A stretch of 64,000 bases of DNA from JBBQZO01 sp038207625 (GCA_038207625.1 JBBQZO010000031.1:1-64000), one strand, 5' to 3'; counted from the stretch's first letter, positions 36,730 to 45,233 are shown. The notes: generated from the letters alone by a model not told the origin. Numbers and translations are program-made.

Positions 36730-36752
36730 CAAAATCAATAGGTTTTATTAAA
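36730..36752 (-). promoter_or_regulatory. ROK-type operator 2, between ROK 1 and the oxidoreductase gene
   Basis: Read on the minus strand the motif is TTTAAT-AAAACCTATTG-ATTTTG, matching operators 1 and 3 in its AAAACC..TTG core and spacing but with poorer outer arms. It lies 115 bp upstream of the ROK 1 start and 45 bp from the divergent oxidoreductase start, and could control both. Confidence 0.6.
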
Positions 36753-36797
36753 CCACCGGTACGTCGACAAGGCGCCGCCAGCTCCCCGAAGGACACC

Positions 36798-37847
36798 ATG
36801 AAGCATCCCCTGAACGTCGCCCTGATCGGCTACGGCTACGCCGGCGCCACCTTTCACGCGCCGCTGATCAAGGACGTCGCCGGCATGACGCTGTCGACCA
36901 TCGCCACCTCCTCGCCCGACAAGGCGCTGCGCGACTTTCCCCTTGCCCGCGTGGTCGCCCATCCGGACGACGCGATCAATTCGCCCGAGGTTGAGCTGGT
37001 GGTGCTTGCCACACCAAACACCACGCATTACCCGCTGGCGCGCCAGGCGCTGCTGGCCAACAAGCATGTGGTGGTCGAAAAACCGTTCACCGTGACGCTG
37101 GCCGAGGCGCAGGACTTGGTGCAACTGGCAAACGACAAGCAGCTGCTGCTGAGCGTATTTCATAACCGCCGCTGGGATAACGATTTCCTCACCGTCAAGC
37201 GCTGCATCGACAGCGGCGTGCTCGGCCCGATTCACACCTACGAAGTGCATTTCGACCGCTACCGTCCGGACGTGCGGGCGCGCTGGCGCGAACAGAATTT
37301 GCCCGGTTCAGGTTCGCTCTACGACCTCGGCTCGCACCTGATCGACCAGGCCTTGCTGCTGTTCGGGATGCCGCTCAGCGTCAGCGCCGACCTGCAAAAA
37401 CAACGCAGCGGCGCCGAGGCGAACGACTATTTTCACCTCGTGTTGGGCTATCCGGAACGTCGCGTGATCCTTCATTCAAGCATGTTGGTGGGTGCACCGG
37501 GTCCCCATTTCCAGCTGCATGGCAGCTTGGGCAGCCTGATCAAGTACGGCATGGATCCGCAGGAAGATGCCTTGAAACAGGGCGTGCGCCCGAGCGGTCC
37601 CTTGTGGGGAATCGAAGCGCCCGACCAGCATGCGCACCTGACGCGCATGCAAGATGGTGCCGCCTGCACGCTCAGGATCGAGACCGTGGCGGGCAATTAC
37701 GGCGCCTACTATCACGCCATCCATGCTGCGCTGCGCGGCGGCGGCACGGTGCCAGTCGATGCAGCCGATGCACTGAAGGTCATCGCCGTGATCGAGGCGG
37801 CGGTTGCCAGCCACGCCCAACAGCGCACAGTCAGCCTGGGCGTCTAG
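36798..37847 (+). CDS. Gfo/Idh/MocA-family oxidoreductase
   Basis: 349 residues. The N-terminal Rossmann fold has GYGYAG (11-16) and the family EKP motif (94-96); a C-terminal alpha/beta substrate domain follows with the conserved SLYDLGSHLIDQAL segment. These enzymes oxidise or reduce sugars, inositols or sugar acids using NAD(P). AGGACACC precedes the ATG. Its 3' end overlaps the convergent kinase gene by 17 bases. In this regulon it probably modifies the imported sugar; the closest style is YdgJ-like oxidoreductases. Confidence 0.9.
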   Translation: MKHPLNVALIGYGYAGATFHAPLIKDVAGMTLSTIATSSPDKALRDFPLARVVAHPDDAINSPEVELVVLATPNTTHYPLARQALLANKHVVVEKPFTVTLAEAQDLVQLANDKQLLLSVFHNRRWDNDFLTVKRCIDSGVLGPIHTYEVHFDRYRPDVRARWREQNLPGSGSLYDLGSHLIDQALLLFGMPLSVSADLQKQRSGAEANDYFHLVLGYPERRVILHSSMLVGAPGPHFQLHGSLGSLIKYGMDPQEDALKQGVRPSGPLWGIEAPDQHAHLTRMQDGAACTLRIETVAGNYGAYYHAIHAALRGGGTVPVDAADALKVIAVIEAAVASHAQQRTVSLGV

Positions 37848-38838
37848 CAAGGGGGCGAGCGCCCTGTTCGGCCTGGAACTGCACGGTCTGCGCCCAACTG
37901 GCGGGATCGCAGCCGGCCCGCTGCACGTTGACGCTGGCGCCGGCCAGCGCGTGTTGCAAGGCGCCGCGCATGGCTTCGAGGCCCATGGCGGCCAAGGCGG
38001 CGGGCGCTTCCAGCTGCCCGGCCCGGCGCAAGTAGGCGATCAGCGCGGCATGAAAACAGTCGCCCGCCCCGACCGTGTCGACGACCACGATGCCGCTCGG
38101 CGCCGCCAGTTCGAGCTGACACGAACGCGTAAGCAGCGCCGCCCCGGCCGCGCCCCGTGTGACCACCAATAACTCCAGCAGGCTGTCTGAAAACAGGTGC
38201 TGGCGCAGCGCCGACAAATCGTGCGCGTCCATTCCCAGCGCGTCCAGATCCTCGCTGCTGACCTTGACGATATGCGCCTGCCGCATTGCCCGCCGCACAC
38301 CGGCCAGATAAAGCGCCACGTCGCTGACCACGGCCGGACGCACGTTGACGTCGATCGACACCAGCGCGCCGCGCGCGGTGGCCGCGCCGATCGCCGCCAG
38401 CGTCTGTGCCAAGTCCTCGGGCACCAAGGCCAGGCCGCCCGTGTGCAGCAGTGTCAGCTTCTCGGGCAGTAGCGCAATCAGCGTCGTTGCATTGACGTCG
38501 CGATCGGCCACGCCCTGGCGGTGAAAGGCATAGCTGGGCGAGCCGTGCTCGTCGAGGCTGACCAGCGCAATCGACGTGGGACAGGCGCTGCGTACGCTGT
38601 GTGCCAGGCGCACGCCACTGCCGCTCAACAGCGCGAAAAAACCCGCGCCAAAATGGTCCGTCGATAGCGGGTTCAGATACACGGTCGGCGCGCCCTGGCG
38701 CGCCAGCCCCAAGGTGAAATTGCACACCGAGCCGCCCAGGCACGGCAGGAAACGTCCGTCCGGCTGCTCGATCAGGTCGACCAGCGCTTCGCCAATTGTT
38801 GCAATCATGCCAGTGTCGCTCATGTCGTTCTCGTTCAT
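37831..38838 (-). CDS. PfkB-family carbohydrate kinase (fructokinase-like)
   Basis: 335 residues. It has the two PfkB signatures: the N-terminal GGSVCNFTLGLARQGA region (about 35-50) and the C-terminal DTVGAGDCF with catalytic D260. The substrate pocket pattern (GEALVDLIE near the start) is typical of fructokinases and 2-keto-sugar kinases. It phosphorylates the sugar after uptake. The start ATG has AGAGAACC upstream; its promoter faces operator 3 and the ABC importer. The 3' end overlaps the oxidoreductase gene. Confidence 0.88.
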   Translation of the reverse strand: MNENDMSDTGMIATIGEALVDLIEQPDGRFLPCLGGSVCNFTLGLARQGAPTVYLNPLSTDHFGAGFFALLSGSGVRLAHSVRSACPTSIALVSLDEHGSPSYAFHRQGVADRDVNATTLIALLPEKLTLLHTGGLALVPEDLAQTLAAIGAATARGALVSIDVNVRPAVVSDVALYLAGVRRAMRQAHIVKVSSEDLDALGMDAHDLSALRQHLFSDSLLELLVVTRGAAGAALLTRSCQLELAAPSGIVVVDTVGAGDCFHAALIAYLRRAGQLEAPAALAAMGLEAMRGALQHALAGASVNVQRAGCDPASWAQTVQFQAEQGARPLARRPG

Positions 38839-38922
38839 GTGGTTCTCTTTTATCGTTCCAGATGGGAAGCGCGGCGCCCAGCCCGTGGCCAGCGGCTGTT
38901 GATCAGACGTTTGCCGCAGGTA

Positions 38923-38945
38923 TTAAATAAAACCGCTTGATTTAT
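38923..38945 (+). promoter_or_regulatory. ROK-type operator 3, upstream of the ABC importer
   Basis: TTAAAT-N11-ATTTAT with centre AAAACCGCTTG, one arm mismatch from perfect symmetry. It sits 84 bp from the divergent kinase start and 128 bp upstream of the sugar-binding-protein gene, so it can control both. Confidence 0.7.
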
Positions 38946-39072
38946 TAATCTAAGGAGAATATATTCCTAATCGGCGCAGCGGTAAAGAGGCGAGTGAAAA
39001 GAAACCGGCCACCGGTTCGCTCCCGCCCCACGCATGCGGCAACGACCCCACCATCCCCTTGAGGAGACATCC

Positions 39073-40068
39073 ATGAACTTGAAACACGCCATCGCACTGA
39101 CCCTGATGACATCGACCGCCGCCATCGCCGGCGCTGCCGACGAGACGGTGGTCGGCCTGATCACAAAAACCGACACCAATCCATTCTTCGTGAAGATGAA
39201 GGAAGGCGCCCAGCGCGCCGCCAAGGCAAAGGGCGCCAAGCTGCTGACGGCGGCCGGCAAATCCGACGGCGACAATGCCGGCCAGGTCACGGCGATCGAG
39301 AACATGGTGTCGGCCGGCGCGAAGACGATTCTGATCACGCCCAGCGATTCGAAAGCGATCGTTCCCGCGATCAAAAAGGCGCGCGACAAGGGCGTGATGG
39401 TCATCGCGCTCGACAGCCCGACCGATCCGCAGGACGCCACCGATGCGCTGTTTGCCACCGACAACTTCAAGGCCGGCGTGCTGATCGGTCAGTACGCCAA
39501 GGCCATGTTCGCCGGCAAACCCGCCAAGATCGCGATGCTCGACCTGTTCCCCGGCCACCCGGTCGGCCTGACCCGCCACAACGGTTTTCTGGCCGGTTTC
39601 GGCGCGTCAGGTCTCACCGCCACGAGCAAGGACTTGGCAAAGACGGCCGATGTCGTCTGCATGGCCGACAGCTACGGCGACCAGGCCAAGGGCCAGACGG
39701 CGATGGAAAACTGCCTGCAGAAAAACCCGGACATCAACCTCGTCTACACGATCAATGAGCCGGCCGCAGCCGGTGCCTACAAGGCGCTCAAAGCCGCCGG
39801 CAAAGAAAAGAATGTGACGATCGTGTCGGTCGACGGCGGCTGCGCCGGCGTGCGCGACGTCAAGGCGGGCGTCATCGCGGCCACCGCGCAACAGTATCCG
39901 CTGAAGATGGCCGAAATGGCGATGGATGCCGGCGTTGAGTACGCCAAGAGCGGCAAGAAGGCGCATGGCTATGTCGACACGGGCGTGACACTGATCACCG
40001 ACAAGAAGGTGGCCGGGGTCGACAGCCAGGACACCGTGTTCGGCCTGGGCGCTTGCTGGGGAAAATAA
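39073..40068 (+). CDS. Sugar ABC transporter substrate-binding protein (FrcB-like)
   Basis: 331 residues from ATG 39073 with GAGGAGAC upstream. Signal peptide to about residue 21 (AGA-ADE), then a type I periplasmic binding fold of the ribose/fructose class (GLITKTDTNPFFVKMKEGA, TPSDSKAIVPAIKKA, INEPAAAGAYKAL). It captures a monosaccharide in the periplasm for the permease and ATPase encoded downstream. It most resembles FrcB fructose-binding proteins. A hairpin follows its stop. Confidence 0.9.
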   Translation: MNLKHAIALTLMTSTAAIAGAADETVVGLITKTDTNPFFVKMKEGAQRAAKAKGAKLLTAAGKSDGDNAGQVTAIENMVSAGAKTILITPSDSKAIVPAIKKARDKGVMVIALDSPTDPQDATDALFATDNFKAGVLIGQYAKAMFAGKPAKIAMLDLFPGHPVGLTRHNGFLAGFGASGLTATSKDLAKTADVVCMADSYGDQAKGQTAMENCLQKNPDINLVYTINEPAAAGAYKALKAAGKEKNVTIVSVDGGCAGVRDVKAGVIAATAQQYPLKMAEMAMDAGVEYAKSGKKAHGYVDTGVTLITDKKVAGVDSQDTVFGLGACWGK

Positions 40069-40075
40069 ACTGCGC

Positions 40076-40100
40076 GGGGGCGTGGCGTTCGCCGGCCCCC
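40076..40100 (+). terminator. Intra-operon hairpin between the binding protein and permease genes
   Basis: GGGGGC / GCCCCC closes a stem with an inner GGC-GTTC-GCC. It lacks a T tract, so it is more likely an mRNA-stabilising or attenuating structure that keeps binding-protein expression above that of the permease. Confidence 0.5.
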
Positions 40101-40132
40101 TTCGTTGCTACACCAGACAAGGATGAATCGTC

Positions 40133-41092
40133 ATGAACCATCGTCTCAAACCGTATTTGCCGTCCCTATCCAAGCTGGGCCCGGTCATCGCCCTGCTGCT
40201 GGCGGGCGTGTTTTTCACCAGCCAGTCCGACCGTTTTCTCAGCGGACAGAATTTTTCGCTGATTCTGCAACAAGTGATGGTGGTGGGCGTGATCGCCATC
40301 GGCCAGACGCTGATCATCCTCACCGCCGGCATCGACCTGTCCTGCGGCATGGCGATGGCGCTCGGCTCGGTCATCATCACCAAGTTTGCCGTCGACTTTG
40401 GCATGCATCCGGCGCTTGCCGTGCTGTGCGGCATGCTCGCCTGCGTGCTGATCGGCTCTATCAACGGCGCGCTGGTCACCATGATCAAGCTGCCCCCGTT
40501 CATCGTCACGCTGGGGACGATGAATATCGCGTTTGCCATCACGCAAATCTATTCGCAGGCGCAAACGGTGACGGGCATCCCCGAGGCGATGACGATGCTC
40601 GGTAACACCTTCCAGCTCGGCCAGACCAGCATCACCTTCGGCACCGTGCTGATGCTGGCCCTGTACGGGCTGACGTGGCTGTTCCTGCGCGACACGGCGC
40701 CGGGGCGCCACATCTACGCCGTGGGCAACAACCCGGAAGCGGCGCGCCTGACCGGCATCGCCACCAACCGCGTGCTGGTGGGCGTGTACATGGCCGCCGG
40801 CATGTTCTACGGCATCGCCGCCCTGCTGTCGGTGGCGCGCATGGGCGTGGGCGATCCGCAAGCGGGACAGACCGACAACCTCGACAGCATCACCGCCGTC
40901 GTGCTGGGCGGCACCAGCCTGTTCGGCGGGCGCGGCAGCGTGCTCGGCACACTGGTCGGCGTGCTGATCGTGGGCGTGTTTCGCAACGGTCTGACGCTGA
41001 TGGGCGTGCCCTCGGTGGTGCAGATACTGGTGACGGGCATCCTGGTCATTCTTGCCGTCGCCACCGATCAACTGACACACAAGAAAGGCTGA
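40133..41092 (+). CDS. Sugar ABC transporter permease (FrcC-like)
   Basis: 319 residues with eight to ten TM helices of the BPD_transp_2 class (IGQTLIILTAGIDLSCGMAM, AVVLGGTSLFGGRGSV, GVFRNGLTLMGV), as in RbsC and FrcC. It forms the inner-membrane pore of the importer. AAGGA lies upstream, and it is followed after three bases by the ATPase gene. Confidence 0.92.
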   Translation: MNHRLKPYLPSLSKLGPVIALLLAGVFFTSQSDRFLSGQNFSLILQQVMVVGVIAIGQTLIILTAGIDLSCGMAMALGSVIITKFAVDFGMHPALAVLCGMLACVLIGSINGALVTMIKLPPFIVTLGTMNIAFAITQIYSQAQTVTGIPEAMTMLGNTFQLGQTSITFGTVLMLALYGLTWLFLRDTAPGRHIYAVGNNPEAARLTGIATNRVLVGVYMAAGMFYGIAALLSVARMGVGDPQAGQTDNLDSITAVVLGGTSLFGGRGSVLGTLVGVLIVGVFRNGLTLMGVPSVVQILVTGILVILAVATDQLTHKKG

Positions 41093-41095
41093 GCC

Positions 41096-41890
41096 ATGCA
41101 CGCCACTTCCACACCGGTAGTTTTTCAGGCCCGCGGGCTGGTCAAGCGCTACGGCGGCGTGACCGCCCTCGACGGCACCGACTTTGACTTGCGCGCCGGC
41201 GAAATCCTGGCCGTGATCGGCGACAACGGCGCCGGCAAATCCTCGCTGATCAAGGCGCTGTCGGGCGCCGTCATTCCCGACGAAGGCAGCATGCTGCTCG
41301 ACGGGATGCCGGTGCATTTCCGCTCGCCGATCGACGCGCGCAAGCACGGCATCGAGACCGTCTATCAGGACCTGGCGGTTGCGCCGGCGATGACGATCGC
41401 CGAGAACATGTTCCTCGGGCGCGAAATCCTGCGTGCGGGCTTTCTGGGCAAATGGCTGCAACTGATCGACAAGAAACGCATGCTGGCCGAGGCGGCCGCC
41501 CACATGCAGGACCTGAAAATCGGCATCCGCTCGATGACCCAGCCGGTCGGCACGCTGTCGGGCGGCCAGCGCCAGGGCGTCGCCGTGGCGCGCAGCACCG
41601 CCTTTGCCAAGCACGTGGTGATCCTTGATGAGCCGACCGCCGCGCTGGGCGTGAAGGAAGGCAATATGGTGCTCGAACTGATACGGCGTGTGCGCGAACG
41701 TGGCTTGCCGGTGATCCTGATCAGCCACAACATGCCGCACGTGTTCGAAATCGCCGACCGCATCCACATCCAGCGCCTGGGCAAGCGGGTCGCCGTCGTC
41801 GATCCGAAGCACATCAGCATGTCCGACACCGTCGCGGTGATGACGGGCGCGAAAAACCCGCAAGACTTGCCGGAGCAGGCCCATGCTTAA
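41096..41890 (+). CDS. Sugar ABC transporter ATP-binding protein (FrcA-like)
   Basis: 264 residues with a single ABC domain: Walker A GDNGAGKSS (42-50), signature LSGGQRQGVAVAR, Walker B VVILDEPTAALG and H-loop LISHN. Unlike RbsA it has only one ATPase domain, the form seen in the fructose importer FrcA. It powers uptake together with the preceding permease. It overlaps the next gene by eight bases. Confidence 0.94.
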   Translation: MHATSTPVVFQARGLVKRYGGVTALDGTDFDLRAGEILAVIGDNGAGKSSLIKALSGAVIPDEGSMLLDGMPVHFRSPIDARKHGIETVYQDLAVAPAMTIAENMFLGREILRAGFLGKWLQLIDKKRMLAEAAAHMQDLKIGIRSMTQPVGTLSGGQRQGVAVARSTAFAKHVVILDEPTAALGVKEGNMVLELIRRVRERGLPVILISHNMPHVFEIADRIHIQRLGKRVAVVDPKHISMSDTVAVMTGAKNPQDLPEQAHA

Positions 41891-42338
41891 GGGCATCGAT
41901 CCGCTGCTCACGCCCGCGTTGCTCAAGGTGCTCGCCGAGATGGGCCACGGCGACGAAATCGCGCTGGTGGACGCCAATTTCACGGCCACCACGCTGGGCG
42001 CCGGCAAGCCTTTGATCCGCCTGCCCGGCGTCGGCCTGGGCGCAAGCTGCCGCGCCGTGCTGTCGGTGTTTCCGCTGGACGCGGCCGTGGCGCAGCCGGT
42101 TGCGTTCATGGCCGTGTCGGACCGTCCCGCGGGCTATCTGTCGGCGCTGCAGCGCGCGCTGCTCGCCGAGTTTGCCACGATGGGTTGGGCCAGCGCGGAC
42201 CAGTGCGAGCCGGTGGAGCGCTTCGCTTTTTACCAGCGCGTCAAGGGCGCCTACGCGATTGTGCAAACGGGCGAGATGCAGCCGTTCGCCAACTTCGTGT
42301 TCAAGAAGGGAGTCATCGCCCATGCGCTGGCCGACTGA
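41883..42338 (+). CDS. RbsD/FucU-family sugar mutarotase
   Basis: 151 residues with the RbsD/FucU fold: LLKVLAEMGHGDEIALVDANF contains the catalytic His and Asp (MGHGDE), and the C-terminal FYQRVKGAYAIVQTGE segment holds the active-site Tyr. These enzymes interconvert ring forms of ribose or fucose; family-wide they act on the anomer presented by the importer. It lies at the end of the importer operon, just before the second ROK gene. The sequence is closer to FucU than to RbsD in the early motif, but this does not settle the sugar. Confidence 0.9.
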   Translation: MLKGIDPLLTPALLKVLAEMGHGDEIALVDANFTATTLGAGKPLIRLPGVGLGASCRAVLSVFPLDAAVAQPVAFMAVSDRPAGYLSALQRALLAEFATMGWASADQCEPVERFAFYQRVKGAYAIVQTGEMQPFANFVFKKGVIAHALAD

Positions 42339-42382
42339 ACACCCGGCCCGGCGCGCGCGCCCCGACCCGGCCTGGGGGCAGC

Positions 42383-43660
42383 GTGTCGCGCGGCTCTGAC
42401 AAGCATATCGACGTGGCAGCTGGCACAGCGCCGCCCTCGCCCGTCGTCGACCACGCATGGCTGCGCCCGCGCGGCTCGAACCAGTTCGGCATGAGCCAGT
42501 TCAACGAGCGCGTCGTGCTGCAGGCGATCCGTTTGCACGGCAACATGCCCAAAGCCGACCTGGCCCGCCTGACCCGGCTAAGCACGCAAACGGTGTCGCT
42601 GATCATCAACCGGCTGTTGGAAGAGCAACTGGTGCTCAAACTGGCGCCGCAACGGGGCAAGGTCGGCCAGCCATCGGTGCCGATCGTACTCAACCCGGAC
42701 GGCGCGTTCTTCATCGGCGTCAAGATCGGCCGGCGCAGTCTCGACATTCTGCTGCTCGACTTCGTGGGCAGCGTGCGTGCACGCGCGCACCAGAATTACC
42801 CCTTTCCCGATCCCGACACACTGTTTGACGACATCGCGCGCCTGCTCAAGACGGTGTGCGCACGACTGAGCCAAGCGCATCTGGCGCGCCTGTGCGGCAT
42901 CGGCGTGGCCGCCCCGCTCGGTCTGGGCGGATGGCAAACCGTGCTCGGCGGTGCGCCCGAGCAGGCGGCCAAATGGGACCACATCGATATTCAGGCGCGC
43001 GTGCAGGCGATGACGGCGCTGCCGGTCGAATTTGCCAAGGACACGGCCGCCGCCTGCGTGGCCGAACTGGTGGCCGGACGGGGACGCAGCATCAGCAGCT
43101 TTCTGTATGTGTTCGTGGGCACCTTCATCGGCGGTGGCCTGGTCATCAACAGCCACCTGCACGGCGGCTTCCAGGGCAACGCCGGCGCGATCGGCTCGCT
43201 GCCGCTTGGGCTGGCCAAAGGCGCGCGCGCGCCCGCGCCGGCCCAGATCCTGGCCGAGGCGTCGCTGTTTAGTCTCGAGCAACTGTACGGCGCCGCCGGC
43301 CTGGACGCGAGCGCCTCGTACGACGCGCGCGCGCTGCAGGCGCCGTGGTTGACACACACCACCGCCTGGCTGGACGACGCCGCGCGCGCGATCGCGCTGG
43401 CGATCAACAACGCCGCCTGCCTGCTCGACCTGGAAGGGGTGATCATCGACGGCGCGTTCGACCGCGTGCTGCTCGACCTGCTGCGCGCGGCGATCGAGAC
43501 TGCGCTGGATTACTACAGTTGGGAAGGCGTGCTGCGCCCCATCGTGCTGGCCGGCGCCATCGGCGCGGACGCGCGCGCCATCGGCGGCGCGCTGCTGCCC
43601 CTGTACGCCCACTTCGCGCCCGACCGCGACCTGTTCCTGAAGGTGGCCGCGCGCGCTTGA
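42383..43660 (+). CDS. ROK-family transcriptional regulator 2 (paralogue)
   Basis: 425 residues from GTG 42383, chosen because GGGGGC lies just before it and because the protein-like sequence starts there. The helix-turn-helix (QFNERVVLQAIRLHG, MPKADLARLTRLSTQTV) is nearly identical to that of ROK 1, so both should recognise the same operators. The kinase-like domain aligns throughout (GVKIGRRSLDILLLDF, FIGGGLVIN, LDLEGVIIDG) and also lacks the CxCGxxGCxE zinc motif. Differences concentrate in the middle of the sugar-binding domain. It follows the mutarotase gene by 44 bases and is part of the importer operon. Confidence 0.9.
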   Translation: MSRGSDKHIDVAAGTAPPSPVVDHAWLRPRGSNQFGMSQFNERVVLQAIRLHGNMPKADLARLTRLSTQTVSLIINRLLEEQLVLKLAPQRGKVGQPSVPIVLNPDGAFFIGVKIGRRSLDILLLDFVGSVRARAHQNYPFPDPDTLFDDIARLLKTVCARLSQAHLARLCGIGVAAPLGLGGWQTVLGGAPEQAAKWDHIDIQARVQAMTALPVEFAKDTAAACVAELVAGRGRSISSFLYVFVGTFIGGGLVINSHLHGGFQGNAGAIGSLPLGLAKGARAPAPAQILAEASLFSLEQLYGAAGLDASASYDARALQAPWLTHTTAWLDDAARAIALAINNAACLLDLEGVIIDGAFDRVLLDLLRAAIETALDYYSWEGVLRPIVLAGAIGADARAIGGALLPLYAHFAPDRDLFLKVAARA

Positions 43661-44187
43661 ATTGACGCCGTCGCGGCCATCCGGGCGCCGGTGGCCAGCG
43701 GCGCCGGCCACGTCATCGCTTTCAAGTACGCCATTGCAAGCGCTGCCAACACGAAGACCGGCGTGATCGCGCCGAGCATCGAAGCGCGACTGATGGGCAA
43801 ACTGCGCCACGGCATCGGGACGCATCGGCGCACGGTCCCAGCCAGCGCTGCGAGTGATGATCGAGCACGTGGCGCACCGGGGGAGCGGCGCAAGACGAGC
43901 GCGCCGCGCCTTCGCGACGGCGCTGCGCCCACGTCGGTTTACCGCAATCGATCATCCCGGCCCTCGCCGCCGAGACAAGAAAATTGCCTTGGCGAATTTA
44001 TTCGCATTGAGATAACATCAATATTCGTGATTGATCAATTTCTCGCACGATGCGTGAGGGATTCTGTAAATCGTATTCAATGCCACCACGTTTCCCGTGT
44101 AGCGGCGTGGTCCGGCAATCATTTTTTGCAAGGCGCCTCCCGCCTGCGGATGCATTGCGCGCAGCGTCTCATGTTTTAGGAATAACT
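43661..44187. other. Intergenic region with rising A/T content
   Basis: 527 bp without a supported gene. The first half is GC-rich like its neighbours; from about 43980 it becomes AT-rich up to the FMN reductase gene. A short hydrophobic frame on the minus strand near 43730-43830 has no ribosome site or family match. Confidence 0.5.
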
Positions 44188-44733
44188 ATGAAATTATTGG
44201 CATTTGCAGCAAGTAACAGCAAGAAATCGATCAACAAGCAATTGGTGACCTATGCGGCTAGTTTGGTCGAAGGTGCCGACGTTGAAGTCTTGGATCTAAA
44301 CGACTATGAAATGCCCCTATTTAGCGTCGACAAGGAAGAAGAACTCGGTCAACACCCCTTGGCGAAAGCATTTCTGCTGAAAATAGCCTCCAGCGACGCC
44401 ATCATTATTTCCTTCGCCGAACATAATGGCTCGTATAGCGCCGCCTACAAGAATCTGTTTGATTGGTGCTCGCGCATCGCGCCAAAGGTATTTCACAACA
44501 AGCCGCTGGTCTTACTCTCCACCTCGCCCGGCGCACGCGGCGGCGCAAGCGTCCTGGCCGCAGCGACCGCGTCCGCGCCATTTTTTGCCGGACACGTCAA
44601 AGCCAGTCTCTCGATCCCGAGTTTTCATGATAATTTCGATGCTGAGCTTGGCACGTTCAAGAACCAGGAATTGAACAATCAATTGGTGTCGGCCATTGAG
44701 ATGCTCAAGCAACGAGATCGTGTATCGGCATAA
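44188..44733 (+). CDS. NADPH-dependent FMN reductase-like flavoprotein
   Basis: 181 residues from ATG 44188 with TAGGA upstream; an in-frame extension upstream is not protein-like. The flavodoxin-like fold begins MKLLAFAASNSKKSINKQL, where the SNSKKS segment is the FMN phosphate loop, and contains FAEHNGSYSAAYKNLFDW and STSPGARGG. Members (SsuE, azoreductase and chromate reductase relatives) reduce FMN or quinones using NADPH. Codon use is visibly more A/T-rich than the flanks, which may reflect transfer. It is monocistronic. Confidence 0.87.
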   Translation: MKLLAFAASNSKKSINKQLVTYAASLVEGADVEVLDLNDYEMPLFSVDKEEELGQHPLAKAFLLKIASSDAIIISFAEHNGSYSAAYKNLFDWCSRIAPKVFHNKPLVLLSTSPGARGGASVLAAATASAPFFAGHVKASLSIPSFHDNFDAELGTFKNQELNNQLVSAIEMLKQRDRVSA

Positions 44734-44922
44734 GCCGTATTCCGCCAATCAATCCAAGTTGCCGACAGCGCGCAACTTGCCGACGGTGCGCGATCGGCTG
44801 CGCAGTCACTCGCTCATTCGCGCGCGCGGCATCGACCGCATTGCGCCCAACTAGCATTGGCGGCGTCGTGATATCGGATTGAACGCTCAGGCGGGCGACG
44901 CCCGTCTGACGCGGACACGGGC

Positions 44923-44969
44923 AAAAAAAACCGGCGCGGAACAAGGTCGCAACCTTGTGCCAACGCCGG
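44923..44969 (-). terminator. Strong terminator for the Ala/Ser/Lys-rich exported protein gene
   Basis: On the minus strand an outer CCGGCG/CGCCGG stem encloses a perfect ACAAGGT/ACCTTGT stem with a four-base loop, followed by eight T. It begins 22 bases after the stop of the gene at 44991. Confidence 0.88.
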
Positions 44970-44990
44970 CATGGTGCTGCGCTGCGGATA

Positions 44991-45233
44991 TTACTTCGCC
45001 ATCGAGGCTTCGCCTGATGCCATTGCGGCAGCGGAGGCCGACGCTTTCTTGGCTTTTTTGGCTTTTTTGGCCGGCTTGGCCGACGCTTCACCGGAAGCCA
45101 TCGCACCTGACGCGGCTGCGGATGAGGATGCGGCTGCGGCTGGCGCAGACGCTTGCGCGGACGCGGACGCGCCGGCGGCAAATGCGGATACGGCGAACAG
45201 GCTGGCGACGAGAGCGGCGATCAGTTTATTCAT
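44991..45233 (-). CDS. Small exported Ala/Ser/Lys-rich protein
   Basis: 80 residues from ATG 45233 with AGGAATTG upstream. A clear signal peptide (MNKLIAALVASLFAVSAFA-AG) precedes a low-complexity mature part of about 60 residues rich in Ala, Ser and Lys, with PAKKAKKAKKA in the middle. The mature chain has no Cys or aromatic residues and is probably disordered. Composition resembles acid-shock or histone-like periplasmic proteins, but I cannot assign a function. A strong terminator and short mRNA suggest a highly expressed monocistronic gene. Confidence 0.75.
   Translation of the reverse strand: MNKLIAALVASLFAVSAFAAGASASAQASAPAAAASSSAAASGAMASGEASAKPAKKAKKAKKASASAAAMASGEASMAK

Noticed and set aside
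40166..42109. A long antisense frame over the ABC importer genes
   Set aside because: The sense strand encodes clear permease and ATPase motifs; the antisense product has none.
43513..43932. Hydrophobic minus-strand frame after ROK 2
   Set aside because: It overlaps the ROK 2 coding end, has no ribosome site and no family similarity.
44050..44187. N-terminal extension of the FMN reductase
   Set aside because: The flavodoxin fold begins at ATG 44188, which has a proper ribosome site; the upstream codons are not protein-like.
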